From Streptomyces candidus (GTDB lineage: Bacteria > Actinomycetota > Actinomycetes > Streptomycetales > Streptomycetaceae): a stretch of 64,000 bases of DNA. Position numbers and translations under genes: made by a program. Positions 18,801-26,647 of the stretch are shown here, one piece after another. Under the pieces are notes generated by a model. It did not search any database, had not been told where the DNA came from, and worked only from the letters and a program-made list of their open reading frames with translations. Each line of letters starts with the position of its first letter. The first letter of the stretch is position 1. The DNA lies in assembly GCF_014207445.1 (NCBI RefSeq), contig NZ_JACHEM010000004.1, forward strand, positions 310,001 through 374,000, written 5' to 3'.

Positions 18801-18962
18801 GCCGCCGAGGGCCAGGTCCTCCTCCGCGTTGGCGTCCTCGCGGAACCGGGCGGGCGTCGCGGTCCAGGCGTCGAGCACCCCGCGCCGCAGCCGGGCGGTC
18901 CCGAACGGGTCGCCCGGTGCGCCTTCGTCAGCCCCGGTGGTGTCCGTCTCCTGAACGCTCAC
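15828..18962 (-). CDS. large GHKL ATPase with sacsin-like N-terminal domain
   Basis: 1044 residues, GTG start at 18962 behind GAGGAGC. The N-terminal 230 residues form an Hsp90-type GHKL ATPase: N-box VVELAQNAADA (Asn66, Asp69), G1 region NTGAPLDAAG (100-109), and lid GRFGVGFAAVL (129-139). The remaining 800 residues are Leu/Ala-rich with regularly spaced acidic patches and no known catalytic motif, resembling the long client-binding parts of sacsin-like proteins. It is probably a cytosolic ATP-driven chaperone-like machine; no function is established. It follows the DUF3027 gene on the same strand by 147 bp. Confidence 0.82.
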   Translation of the reverse strand: MSVQETDTTGADEGAPGDPFGTARLRRGVLDAWTATPARFREDANAEEDLALGGYRDRLVVELAQNAADAAGRAGVPGRLRLSLHRATADSPAVLAAANTGAPLDAAGAESLSTLRASAKREDTDTAVGRFGVGFAAVLAVSDEPAVLGRHGGVRWSLAEARGMTVDAALRSPGLGDELRRRDGHVPLLRLPLPAEGTAPEGYDTVVVLPLRDPAAVALVEHLLAAIDDALLLTLPGLGEVVVDTPEGERVLTRSVDGPYVHVQDSAHGTTRWRTAAASGALTRDLLADRPVEERLRPHWSLTWAVPVDEDGSPLPPRTARVVHAPTPTDEPLGVPALLIASLPLDTTRRHPAPGPLTDFLVERAADVYAGLLGDWQPVCVGTLALVPGPLGKGALDGALRAAVVARLPRVPFLLPAAPTEDQPALRPFEAEIVEGAGDETVRVLAEVLPTLLPAGLERRAELRTLGVGRLPLGDAIERIAGAERAPGWWRRLYESLAGVDPDRLAGLPVPLADGRTAVGPRQVLLPLPDTSAGAAEQLARLGLRVAHADAAHPLLEKLGALPATPRAVLTTPQVRAAVAASLDGTDIWDEDALDGDELIETVLGLVRDADLAPGDEPWLGALGLPDEDGELSPACELVVPGSAFASVMREDELALVDQELADTWGEPTLAAVGVLAGFALVRATDVVLDPDEFEPREGDYPEPDDAGLLDAVDVWCEDVLDQLPDTPVPPVATEIVAVRDLDLVDDDKWPQALALLAQPPLRDALTQQVRVLLPDGTTRSVRPYTAWWLRDHPVLDGRRPAGLLAAGGDALLEGLYDEADATGFDDEQVLRALGVRTTLTSLLAEPGGAAELLGRLTDPEADVTESQLHALYTSLAGLDPEQVTLPEELRVVVDGRPEVVDAADALIADAPDLLPLTGGLPLLPVAPARAAALAELLQVRRISDTVEAQVTSPGTERAVPPEVRVLLGAGVPATYVEHDELRAGGVELDWRRTGDGTIHAATLEGVAAGLAWAAGQWPRRFEVAALLEAPDRAPELARNRWFD

Positions 18963-19109
18963 GGTGGTGCTCCTCTGTCGTGGTCTGCGGCGTGCAAGGT
19001 ACCGCGCGGCTGACCACTGCCCCTGCCCTGAGCGGGCGGGGCGCACTCCTGACCACCCCGGTAACGCCACGCATCATCACGTCACGCACACGAAGTCGCC
19101 CAGCGGGCC

Positions 19110-20072
19110 CTACGAGTGACCCAGGTCCTCCGACGCCGGGTCCGCGGCCTCCGGTACCGAGCCGCCCTCCGGGTCCGGCCGCAGCGGGAAGGCGTCGACG
19201 GCCATCGAGTCGTGCACCGGGCCGACCGGCTTGGGCGTCTTGGGCATGACGGCGGCCTCCGAGTGGCCCCCGCAGCCGTACGAGAGGGACACGACGTGGC
19301 CGTCGGCCGGACTGAACTCGTTGGCGCAGATGCCGAAGGCCTGGCCGAGCGAGCCGGAGACCGGGATGAGGAACGCACAGGAGACGCAGGTGTCGGGGGC
19401 GGCCTGGGCCATCGGGGTCTTCGCGCCGTACTCCTCGTCCCAGCGGTCGGCCGCGAGGTGCAGGCCGTAGCGGGACAGGACGCGGGCGCGGCGCATGCCG
19501 AGTTCCTCGGCGACCGAGGTGATGGAGCCGCGCACGGGGGGCGCGGCGGCGATCGGAGCGGTGAGTTCCGCGTCCTCGGCCTCGGCGACGTCGGCGAGCG
19601 CCCGGGACTCCACGGCCTGGCCGGCGGCCGTCTGACGTTCCATCTCCTCGGAGAGGAGGGAGTTCGGCGGCGGGGCGTCCTCGCCCGTCCAGCCGGGTTC
19701 CAGCCGCAGGTCCTCCGCCTCGGTGGGCAGGAGGTCGCCGGGGCCCATGTCGCCGGGGCGCAGCCGCTCGCTCCACGGCACCCATTCGGGGGCCTGGAGG
19801 GAGTCGGGGCCGGGCAGCAGGCACACCTCGTCGAGGGTGACGATCTTCGCGCGGGAGGCGCGGGCGACCGTCACCGCCCAGCGCCAGCCCCGGTAGCCGG
19901 GCTCCTTCGCCTCGAAGAGATGGGTGACCACCCGGTCGCCCTCGGCGAAGAGAGTGACGTGCTCACCGACCACTCCGGGGAACGCGGCATCCTCGGCGGC
20001 CTCGCGCGCGAGGTCTACCGCCTCGGCGCACAGGCGGTCGGGCGTACGGCTTCTCGTCGTCGCAGCACTCAC
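19110..20072 (-). CDS. DUF3027 protein
   Basis: 320 residues from GTG 20072. The N-terminal half (EAVDLAREAA through WRWAVTVARASRAKIVTLDE) and the C-terminal half with GMRRARVLSRYGLHLAADRW, a CVSC knuckle and FGICANEFSPADGHVVSL match the actinobacterial DUF3027 family. The cysteines suggest metal binding. Cytosolic, function unknown. It is upstream of the GHKL ATPase gene on the same strand, so the two may be co-transcribed, and it is divergent from an MFS gene. Confidence 0.8.
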   Translation of the reverse strand: MSAATTRSRTPDRLCAEAVDLAREAAEDAAFPGVVGEHVTLFAEGDRVVTHLFEAKEPGYRGWRWAVTVARASRAKIVTLDEVCLLPGPDSLQAPEWVPWSERLRPGDMGPGDLLPTEAEDLRLEPGWTGEDAPPPNSLLSEEMERQTAAGQAVESRALADVAEAEDAELTAPIAAAPPVRGSITSVAEELGMRRARVLSRYGLHLAADRWDEEYGAKTPMAQAAPDTCVSCAFLIPVSGSLGQAFGICANEFSPADGHVVSLSYGCGGHSEAAVMPKTPKPVGPVHDSMAVDAFPLRPDPEGGSVPEAADPASEDLGHS

Positions 20073-20377
20073 AGGTCTCGCTTCTCTCCTACGCCGTATC
20101 ACGGGTGCGCCTGCCGATGAGCGATGCAGGTGGATGTACGGGCTGCGGGCGGAGCGGACCGAAGGGCCGCGTCGACGTCCGCGCCCGATCTGCCTACGTG
20201 CCTCGGGCGCACCTTCCACGATCCATTCTGCGGGATCGCCGAGCGGCGCGCGGCCGAGAACAACCGCCGGTGGCGCGCTACGCACGCTACCCCCTCCACC
20301 GCCCCCATCCCACCTGCGCGTCCGAATCCCGGTTCGGGTCGGGTGGTACGTCCGCGGCATTGGGGCACTATTGCGGG
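20073..20377. other. 305-bp divergent intergenic region
   Basis: It contains the promoters for DUF3027 (leftward) and the MFS gene (rightward). A -10-like CACTAT (20366-20371) ends 6 nt before the MFS GTG. No other gene or strong repeat was seen. Confidence 0.45.
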
Positions 20378-21757
20378 GTGACCACCGCACGATCGTCGTC
20401 ACCTTCGAACGCCCCAACTGGGCCGCTGCGCAGGGCGGGTCGGGCGGTCGGTCATGCCCTCCACCTGCCGTTCACCGGTACGGCGCGCGGTATCCGGCGG
20501 GCCACGCACGCCCACGGCGCGGGCGAGTCGGGCCTCGGAAAACTCATTGAACTGCATGCCGTCAACGGCGCGGGCGACGTATTGATCACAATCGCACTCG
20601 CGTCGACGGTCTTCTTCTCCGTACCGACGGACGAGGCGCGCGGCCGGGTGGCGCTGTACCTGGCGATCACCATGGCCCCGTTCACCCTCCTCGCCCCCGT
20701 CATCGGCCCGCTCCTGGACCGGCTGCCGCACGGACGGCGGGCCGCGATGGCCGGTGCGATGCTCGCGCGGGCGGTGCTGGCGCTGGCCATGTCCGGGGCG
20801 GTGGCAACCGGCGGCATCGAGCTGTACCCGGCCGCTCTGGGCGTGCTGGTGGCGTCCAAGGCGTACGGGGTGGTCCGCAGCGCCGTCGTGCCGAGACTGC
20901 TGCCGTCGGGCTTCTCCCTGGTCAAGGCGAACTCGCGGGTCACCCTCGCGGGACTCCTGGCGACGGGAGCGGCTGCGCCCATCGGGGCGGGGTTGCAGCG
21001 GATCGGCCTGGCGTGGCCGCTGTACGGAGCCTTCCTCGTCTTCGTCGCGGGCACTTTTCTCGCCTTCTCCATGCCCGGAAAGGTCGACTCCGCCAAAGGG
21101 GAACGGCGCGCGCATCTGGCCTCCGACCATCCGGGGGAGGAAGAGGCCCCCGAGCGGCCGGGACGCGGCCTGCGGGACGTGGGCCCCTCCGTCGTGCACG
21201 CCCTCCAGGCGAACGCGGCGCTGCGTGCCCTGTCCGGTTTCCTGATCTTCTTCCTGGCGTTCCTGCTGCGCCAGCACCCGCTGGACGGGCGGAGCGCCGC
21301 CGTCTCGCTCGGCATCGTGGGCATCGCGGCGGGGCTCGGCAACGCGGTGGGGACGGCGGTCGGCGCGTGGCTGAAGTCGCGGGCCCCGGAACTGATCATC
21401 GCGACGGTGCTGGGGGTGGCCCTGGCGGTGTCGGCCCTCACCGCCGCGTTTTTCAGCGGCTTCCTGGTGGCCGTACTGGGCGCCACGGCAGGGCTCTGCC
21501 AGGCGCTGGGCAAGCTGTCGCTGGACGCGTTGATCCAGCGGGACGTGCCGGAAGCGGTCCGCAACTCGGCGTTCGCCCGCTCCGAGACGCTGCTCCAGGT
21601 GGCGTGGGTGGTGGGCGGCGCGATCGGCATCGCGCTGCCACTGGTGGCGTGGCTGGGAATGAGTGTGGGGGCCGGGCTGGTGGCGGTCGGCCTGCTGATG
21701 GCCCTGCGGGGGCTGGTGTGCGCGGGACGGAAGACGCCGGGCAAGCGGGTGCGGTAG
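20378..21757 (+). CDS. MFS transporter of unknown substrate
   Basis: 459 residues from GTG 20378. It has about 12 membrane helices with the loop GPLLDRLPHGRRAAMAGAM after helix 2, and a charged central loop (KVDSAKGERRAHLASDHP) between the halves. It is conserved in type among Streptomyces beside DUF3027. Substrate unknown. The first 45 residues are basic and predicted cytosolic. The 3' end is closed by a 24-bp palindrome. Confidence 0.82.
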   Translation: MTTARSSSPSNAPTGPLRRAGRAVGHALHLPFTGTARGIRRATHAHGAGESGLGKLIELHAVNGAGDVLITIALASTVFFSVPTDEARGRVALYLAITMAPFTLLAPVIGPLLDRLPHGRRAAMAGAMLARAVLALAMSGAVATGGIELYPAALGVLVASKAYGVVRSAVVPRLLPSGFSLVKANSRVTLAGLLATGAAAPIGAGLQRIGLAWPLYGAFLVFVAGTFLAFSMPGKVDSAKGERRAHLASDHPGEEEAPERPGRGLRDVGPSVVHALQANAALRALSGFLIFFLAFLLRQHPLDGRSAAVSLGIVGIAAGLGNAVGTAVGAWLKSRAPELIIATVLGVALAVSALTAAFFSGFLVAVLGATAGLCQALGKLSLDALIQRDVPEAVRNSAFARSETLLQVAWVVGGAIGIALPLVAWLGMSVGAGLVAVGLLMALRGLVCAGRKTPGKRVR

Positions 21758-21774
21758 GAGGGCGCGGGCGTCGC

Positions 21775-21798
21775 GGCAGGCGGGCCGGCCCGCCTGCC
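21775..21798 (+). terminator. 24-bp palindrome after the MFS gene
   Basis: Arms 21775-21786 and 21787-21798 are exact complements, giving a GC-rich hairpin 17 nt past the MFS stop. It is a likely intrinsic terminator. Confidence 0.6.
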
Positions 21799-21896
21799 CG
21801 CCCGTTCCCGTACTCCGTCCCCCCGGCGGAACGCCACGAACACCCCCGTAAACCCCCCGGCGCAGCCGACCCGCCTCCGGGCGATAGCCTTCGCGC

Positions 21897-22385
21897 ATGA
21901 CCGTTGCGCTGTTCTCGGGCAAGGCCCGCCGTACCACTGCCGCCCTGGGTGTCGCGTCCGCCGGGCTGCTCCTCCTCTCCGCCTGCGACAAGCCGACGCC
22001 GCGCGCGACCGTGACGGTCGGCTCGGACTCGGTGAGCTCCGAGGCCGTCTGCTACGACGACGGCGCCAAGGGCATCGCAGAGAAGGCGATGTCGGACTGC
22101 CTCAACAAGAAGGCACCGGAGACCCTCAAGATCGCGGTGGACGACAAGGTCCGCTTCGGTGTCGACCCGGAGGTCGCCGAGAACGGCTGGACCCTCTTCG
22201 TCAACGGCCGCCAGGGCGAGCCCGAGCCGTACAAGAAGACGTACCGGACGTTCCCCGGCAGCGCCTTCTTCGGCGCGACCCAGGACGGCCAGCCCTCCCC
22301 CAAGGAGCTGACGATCAGCATCGTGGAGACCGGTGGCAAGAAGCTCATCGGTGTGTGGAGCTTCAAGCTGGAGAAGGCCTCCTGA
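21897..22385 (+). CDS. DUF2771 lipoprotein
   Basis: 162 residues. A lipoprotein signal peptide ends in the lipobox LLSAC, with Cys30 as the lipidation site. The mature part, with VTVGSDSVSSEAVCYDDG, ENGWTLFVNG and YKKTYRTF, matches the actinobacterial DUF2771 family. It is expected on the outer face of the membrane; function unknown. TAGCCT (21885-21890) ends 6 nt before the ATG, so it may be leaderless. It is first in a tight cluster with mqnB and mqnD. Confidence 0.85.
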   Translation: MTVALFSGKARRTTAALGVASAGLLLLSACDKPTPRATVTVGSDSVSSEAVCYDDGAKGIAEKAMSDCLNKKAPETLKIAVDDKVRFGVDPEVAENGWTLFVNGRQGEPEPYKKTYRTFPGSAFFGATQDGQPSPKELTISIVETGGKKLIGVWSFKLEKAS

Positions 22386-22399
22386 CCCCCGTGCCCCCC

Positions 22400-23050
22400 G
22401 TGAACGTCCTCGTCGTGACCGCGGTCCCCGCTGAGCGGGACGCGGTCACGCGTGCGCTCGCGGGCGGCCGGGGGTGCGAGGTGCTCGCGGGCGGCGTGGG
22501 CCCCGCGGCGGCCGCCGCCTCCACCGCCCGTGCGTTGGCGACCGCCCGGTACGACCTGGTGGTCTCCGCCGGCATCGGCGGCGGCTTCGCGGATCTCGCA
22601 CCCCTCGGGTCGGTCGTCGTCGCCGACGCGATCGTGGCCGCCGATCTGGGCGCCGAGACCCCGGACGGGTACGTTCCGGTCACCGGCCTGGGCTTCGGCA
22701 CCGTCGAGCACCTGCCGCCGGCCGCTCTCGTACGGCAGACCGCCGCCGCCACCGGGGCCGCCACCGGCACGGTCCTCACCGTCTCCACCGTGACCGGTAC
22801 CGCCGCACGCGCCGCCGAGCTGCGGGCCCGGCACCCGCGGGCCGCCGTCGAGGCGATGGAGGGCTTCGGGGTGGCGGAGGCCGCCGCCCTGTTCGGCCTG
22901 CCGGTGCTCGAAATCCGTGCCGTCTCCAACGCAGTCGGGCCGCGCGACCGCGACGCCTGGCGGATCGGGGACGCACTGGCCGCACTGACCGACGCCTTCG
23001 GGAAGACGCGGCCCGTACTGGAGGGTTGGACCCCGTATGACCACCGCTGA
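22400..23050 (+). CDS. mqnB: futalosine hydrolase
   Basis: 216 residues from GTG 22400 (GTG 22391 also possible). It hydrolyses futalosine to dehypoxanthinyl futalosine in the alternative menaquinone pathway. Nucleoside-phosphorylase fold features: VLVVTAVPAERDAV at the N-terminus, VVSAGIGGGF (ribose-binding glycine motif), and the purine/ribose region VEAMEGFGVAEAA. It lies 14 nt after the DUF2771 gene and overlaps mqnD by 14 nt, indicating a translationally coupled pair. Confidence 0.93.
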   Translation: MNVLVVTAVPAERDAVTRALAGGRGCEVLAGGVGPAAAAASTARALATARYDLVVSAGIGGGFADLAPLGSVVVADAIVAADLGAETPDGYVPVTGLGFGTVEHLPPAALVRQTAAATGAATGTVLTVSTVTGTAARAAELRARHPRAAVEAMEGFGVAEAAALFGLPVLEIRAVSNAVGPRDRDAWRIGDALAALTDAFGKTRPVLEGWTPYDHR

Positions 23051-23888
23051 CGCCTTGCAGATCGCCTACTCCCCCTGCCCCAACGACACCTTCGTGTTCG
23101 ACGCGTGGGCACACGGCCGCGTCCCCGGGGCGCCCGCCCTGGACGTCACCTTCGCCGACATCGACGTCACCAACGGCATGGCCGAGCGCGGCGAGTTCGA
23201 CGTGCTGAAGGTGTCGTACGCCGTGCTGCCGTGGGTCCTCGACGACTACGCGCTGCTGCCGTGCGGCGGGGCGCTGGGCCGGGGCTGCGGGCCGCTCGTA
23301 CTGACCCGTGAGCCGGGCACCGGCCTCACCGGGAAGACCGTCGCGGTGCCGAGCGAACGCTCGACGGCGTACCTGCTGTTCCGGCTGTGGGCCGCCGACG
23401 TCGTGCCGGGCGAGGTCGGCAGGATCGTGGTCATGCCGTTCGACCGGATCATGCCGGCGGTACGGGACGGCGAGGTGGACGCCGGACTGGTCATCCACGA
23501 GGCCCGTTTCACCTACCGGAACTACGGGCTGCACAAGCTCGCCGACATGGGCGAGCACTGGGAGGCCACCACCGGGCTGCCCATCCCGCTCGGCGCGATC
23601 ATCGCCAAGCGGTCGCTGGGCGAGGCACGGCTGCGGGAACTGGCCGCGGCGGCGCGGACCTCCGTAGGCATGGCGTGGGACGAGCCGGAGGCGTCACGGC
23701 CGTACGTGCTGGAGCACGCGCAGGAGATGGACCCGGCCGTCGCCGACCAGCACATCGGGCTGTACGTCAACGAGTTCACGGCGGACCTCGGCGAGGACGG
23801 GTACGCGGCCGTGCGCGGGCTGCTGGAACGAGCGGCGGCCGAGGGGCTGGTTCCGCCCCTCGGCCGCGACGCGCTGGCTTTCCCGTAG
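23037..23888 (+). CDS. mqnD: 1,4-dihydroxy-6-naphthoate synthase
   Basis: 283 residues. It converts cyclic dehypoxanthinyl futalosine to 1,4-dihydroxy-6-naphthoate, the naphthalenoid precursor of menaquinone. It has a periplasmic-binding-protein-like fold; family blocks YSPCPNDTFVFDAW, DVTNGMAERGEFDVLKVSY and LVIHEARFTY are all present. The start overlaps the mqnB end, and the cluster ends here; a converging cold-shock gene begins 9 bp later. Confidence 0.95.
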   Translation: MTTADALQIAYSPCPNDTFVFDAWAHGRVPGAPALDVTFADIDVTNGMAERGEFDVLKVSYAVLPWVLDDYALLPCGGALGRGCGPLVLTREPGTGLTGKTVAVPSERSTAYLLFRLWAADVVPGEVGRIVVMPFDRIMPAVRDGEVDAGLVIHEARFTYRNYGLHKLADMGEHWEATTGLPIPLGAIIAKRSLGEARLRELAAAARTSVGMAWDEPEASRPYVLEHAQEMDPAVADQHIGLYVNEFTADLGEDGYAAVRGLLERAAAEGLVPPLGRDALAFP

Positions 23889-23897
23889 ACCGGGCGG

Positions 23898-24281
23898 CTA
23901 CACGTCCAGCTGGTCCGCCACCGCACGCAGCAGGCCCGCGATCTTGGCGCCCGCCGCCTTGTCGGGGTAGCGGCCGCGCTCCAGCTGCGGGGTGATGTTC
24001 TCCAGTAGCGTCGTCAGGTCCTGGACGATGGAGGCGAGTTCGTCGGGCTTGCGGCGCTGGGCGGCGGCGACCGACGGGGCCGGGTCCAGGACCGTGACCG
24101 ACAGCGCCTGGTCACCGCGCTGACCGGCGACGACGCCAAACTCCACCCGCTGGCCCGGCTTCAGGCTCTCGACACCGGCCGGGAGCACCGAGGAGTGCAC
24201 GAAGACGTCGCCGCCGTCGTCGCGCGAGAGGAAACCGAAGCCCTTTTCGCCGTTGAACCACTTGACCTTGCCGGTAGGCAC
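23898..24281 (-). CDS. cold-shock domain protein with C-terminal extension
   Basis: 127 residues from GTG 24281. Residues 2-67 form a cold-shock domain with RNP1 KGFGFL and RNP2 VFVHSS. It has an unusual 60-residue C-terminal part, LASIVQDLTTLLENITPQLE and onwards, predicted helical and perhaps dimerising. Canonical Csp proteins stop at about 67 residues. It is probably a single-strand nucleic-acid binder or RNA chaperone. Confidence 0.9.
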   Translation of the reverse strand: MPTGKVKWFNGEKGFGFLSRDDGGDVFVHSSVLPAGVESLKPGQRVEFGVVAGQRGDQALSVTVLDPAPSVAAAQRRKPDELASIVQDLTTLLENITPQLERGRYPDKAAGAKIAGLLRAVADQLDV

Positions 24282-24439
24282 CGTCTGTCCTCGTCCTCGT
24301 ACTCGTCGGGTCCGGAAAGCCGCGAAAACGGCTCCGGATAGCACTGGAGCGGGTCGTCAGTGACCCGCCACTCCCCAGGCTAATGCTCTGGGACGTACTG
24401 ACAAGAGCCGCCGGATGCTTCCTCATCAGGGCAGGGAAC

Positions 24440-24445
24440 TACCCT
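24440..24445 (+). promoter_or_regulatory. -10 box of a leaderless promoter
   Basis: TACCCT ends 6 nt before GTG 24452; there is no Shine-Dalgarno. Confidence 0.45.
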
Positions 24446-24451
24446 TGCCGG

Positions 24452-24718
24452 GTGAGCTACGAAACCAAGACGGACGAGACCGTGACCGACGGCGCGCAGG
24501 ACGGCCCCGGGGACCGGCTGGTGCGCGCCGGCGGCATCGTCTTCCTCATCGGCGCCCTCGCCACGCTCGTGACGGTCGCCCCGCTGTTCCTGAAGACGGA
24601 TCCGTTCCCGCCGGTGGCGTACGCGGTGTGCATGCTGATGGGCGTCGGGTTCGTGATCGCGGCGGCGGGCGTCCTCCAGTCGATCGCCGCCCAGCGCCGC
24701 GCGGCCCGGGGCGCCTGA
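24452..24718 (+). CDS. small two-helix membrane protein
   Basis: 88 residues. An acidic 25-residue N-terminus precedes two membrane helices (GGIVFLIGALATLVTVAPLF and AVCMLMGVGFVIAAAGVL), then a short basic tail QRRAARGA. A conserved type in Streptomyces, but no named family is recognised. It is convergent with the HAD gene. Confidence 0.7.
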   Translation: MSYETKTDETVTDGAQDGPGDRLVRAGGIVFLIGALATLVTVAPLFLKTDPFPPVAYAVCMLMGVGFVIAAAGVLQSIAAQRRAARGA

Positions 24719-24761
24719 CCCTCCCTCACATACCCCGGGCAGCCCCCGGACGGCCGGCCCG

Positions 24762-25403
24762 TCAGACCGCCGCCGTCTTCGCCACGTGCCCCGTGAGCCA
24801 GGCCGGAAAGGCCGTGAGGTCCGGCAGGACCACGTCCGCGCCCGCCTCCCGCAGTGGCTCCGCGCCGTACGGGCCCGTGGTCACGGCGACCGCGAGTGCG
24901 TCCGCCGCGCGGGCGCCGCGGATGTCGCCGAGGTGGTCGCCGACGTAGATGCTCACCCCGTGCTCGCGCAGTGCGAGCGCCTTGCCCTCCGCCCAGACAT
25001 TGCCGATGACCGCGTCCACCTCGATGCCCAGGTGCGCGAGGTGCAGTTTGGCGTTGGGTTCCCATTTGCCGGTGACGACGACCGTCCGGCCGCCCACCTC
25101 CCGTACCGCTTCGACGGCCGCACGGGCGCCGGGCAGCGGGGTGGTGGGGGCGATGGCGTAGTCGGGGTAGAGGGCCCGGTAGCGGTCGGCGATCTCCCCG
25201 ATGCGCGCGGCGGGGAACCAGTTGGCGATCTCGTCCTCCAGCGGCGGGCCGAGCCGGGTGACGACGAGGTCGGCGTCGATCCACACCCCGGTCTCCACGG
25301 ACAGCTGACGGTAGGCGGCCCGGATGCCGGGGCGGGAGTCGATGAGGGTCATGTCGAGGTCGAACCCGACGGCGAGGTGTGCGTGCGCGGTCATGGCTGC
25401 CAT
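24762..25403 (-). CDS. HAD-superfamily hydrolase (phosphoglycolate phosphatase-like)
   Basis: 213 residues. Motif I is FDLDMT (Asp15, Asp17), motif II VVVTGK, the motif III lysine lies in the KALALREHG segment, and motif IV is YVGDHLGD. A helical cap sits between motifs I and II, as in Gph/pyrophosphatase-like subfamily IA enzymes. It dephosphorylates a small metabolite not identifiable from sequence. MTAHAHL at 25394 is an alternative start. Confidence 0.87.
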   Translation of the reverse strand: MAAMTAHAHLAVGFDLDMTLIDSRPGIRAAYRQLSVETGVWIDADLVVTRLGPPLEDEIANWFPAARIGEIADRYRALYPDYAIAPTTPLPGARAAVEAVREVGGRTVVVTGKWEPNAKLHLAHLGIEVDAVIGNVWAEGKALALREHGVSIYVGDHLGDIRGARAADALAVAVTTGPYGAEPLREAGADVVLPDLTAFPAWLTGHVAKTAAV

Positions 25404-25408
25404 TGTGC

Positions 25409-25505
25409 CGGGGCGGCGCTTTCTCGTGTCGGGGCGGCGCTTTCCTGTGCCGTGGCCGCGTTTCCTTGTGCCGTGGCTGCGCTTCCGTCCGCCGGGGCGG
25501 CGTTC
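25409..25505. repeat. short degenerate repeats upstream of the iron operon
   Basis: Four imperfect copies of a roughly 22-bp unit related to GGGGCGGCGCTTTCCTGTG, spaced 20-25 bp apart, lie between the HAD start and the iron box. Purpose unknown. Confidence 0.45.
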
Positions 25506-25517
25506 CGGCGCCGCCCG

Positions 25518-25541
25518 TACACTTAGGCCCGCCTTACCTGC
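25518..25541 (+). promoter_or_regulatory. promoter with candidate DmdR/IdeR iron box
   Basis: TTAGGCCCGCCTTACCTGC (25523-25541) matches 12 of 19 positions of the actinobacterial iron-box consensus TTAGGTTAGGCTAACCTAA. It overlaps the -10-like TACACT (25518-25523), so Fe2+-bound DmdR1-type repressor could block transcription. Confidence 0.5.
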
Positions 25542-25591
25542 TGTATCTCCAGCCCGCCCCGCCTGCCTGCGCTGCCTCCGGATTGGGACCG

Positions 25592-26647
25592 ATGCCGACC
25601 GCCGCCCCGCCCGCCACCAGGCCTGCCCCGCCTCCTTCTCGTGGTCGCGGCGCGACCCTGACGCGCCGTTTCGGCTGGACGGCGGCCGCCGTCGCGGCGC
25701 TGCTGGTGGCGGTGCTGCTGAGCCTGGCGGTGGGCGCGAGGACCGTGGCGCCCGCGGCCGTGCTCGATGCTCTGGTGCACGGCGGCACCGGCGCGGACGC
25801 CGTGGTCGTACGTCGGATGCGGGTGCCCCGGACGGTCATCGGCGTCATGGTGGGCGCGGCCCTCGCGCTCGCCGGAACGGCCCTGCAGGGCATCACCCGC
25901 AACCCGATCGCCGACCCGGGCATTCTCGGCATCAGCCAGGGCGCCTCGGTCGGCGTCGTCCTCGCCATCGCCTTCGCGGGCGTCCACACGCTGAACGGTT
26001 ACGTGTGGTTCGCCTTCGCGGGCGCGGCCCTCGCGTCGGTCGCGGTGTACGCCATCGCGTCCGGCGGGCGCGGCGGGGCGACCCCGGTGAAGCTCGCGCT
26101 GGCCGGTGCGGCGATCAACGCGCTGCTGGTGTCGGTGACGATGGCGGTGCTGACGACGAAGGCCGCCGCGCTGGACGAGTTCCGCTTCTGGAACGTGGGT
26201 GCGCTGGCCGGCCGCGACATGGGCGTCGTCGCCCAGGTCTGGCCGTTCCTGCTGGTCGGCCTGGTGCTGCTGCTGTCGGTGGCGCGCGGTCTTGACGCAC
26301 TGGCGCTCGGCGAGGACGTGGCGCGGGGGCTCGGCCAGAACGTCGCGGTCGTACGGGTGATGGGCGACCTCGGCGCGACCGTCCTGACCGGGGTGGCGGT
26401 GGCGGCGGCCGGGCCGATCGCGTTCATCGGCCTCGCGGTGCCGCACCTCGCACGGGCGGTCGTCGGCAGCGACCACCGGTGGATGCTGCCCATGGCGGCG
26501 CTGCTCGGGCCGGTGATGCTGTTGGTGGCGGACGTCGTCGGGCGGGTGCTGTTCCCGCCGAGCGAGGTCCCGGCCGGGGTGATGACGGCGCTGATCGGCG
26601 TGCCGTTCCTGGTGGCGCTGGTACGCCGGAAGGCGGTGCGGGCATGA
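25592..26647 (+). CDS. FecCD-family iron-siderophore ABC permease 1
   Basis: 351 residues, about 9-10 membrane helices. FecCD signatures: [40 protein letters not shown] and the coupling-helix region [13 protein letters not shown]. It pairs with the next gene as the membrane channel of an Fe3+-siderophore importer. ATG 25592 follows GGATTGGGA. The longer upstream reading crosses the promoter and was rejected. The stop overlaps the next start by 4 bp. Confidence 0.92.
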   Translation: MPTAAPPATRPAPPPSRGRGATLTRRFGWTAAAVAALLVAVLLSLAVGARTVAPAAVLDALVHGGTGADAVVVRRMRVPRTVIGVMVGAALALAGTALQGITRNPIADPGILGISQGASVGVVLAIAFAGVHTLNGYVWFAFAGAALASVAVYAIASGGRGGATPVKLALAGAAINALLVSVTMAVLTTKAAALDEFRFWNVGALAGRDMGVVAQVWPFLLVGLVLLLSVARGLDALALGEDVARGLGQNVAVVRVMGDLGATVLTGVAVAAAGPIAFIGLAVPHLARAVVGSDHRWMLPMAALLGPVMLLVADVVGRVLFPPSEVPAGVMTALIGVPFLVALVRRKAVRA

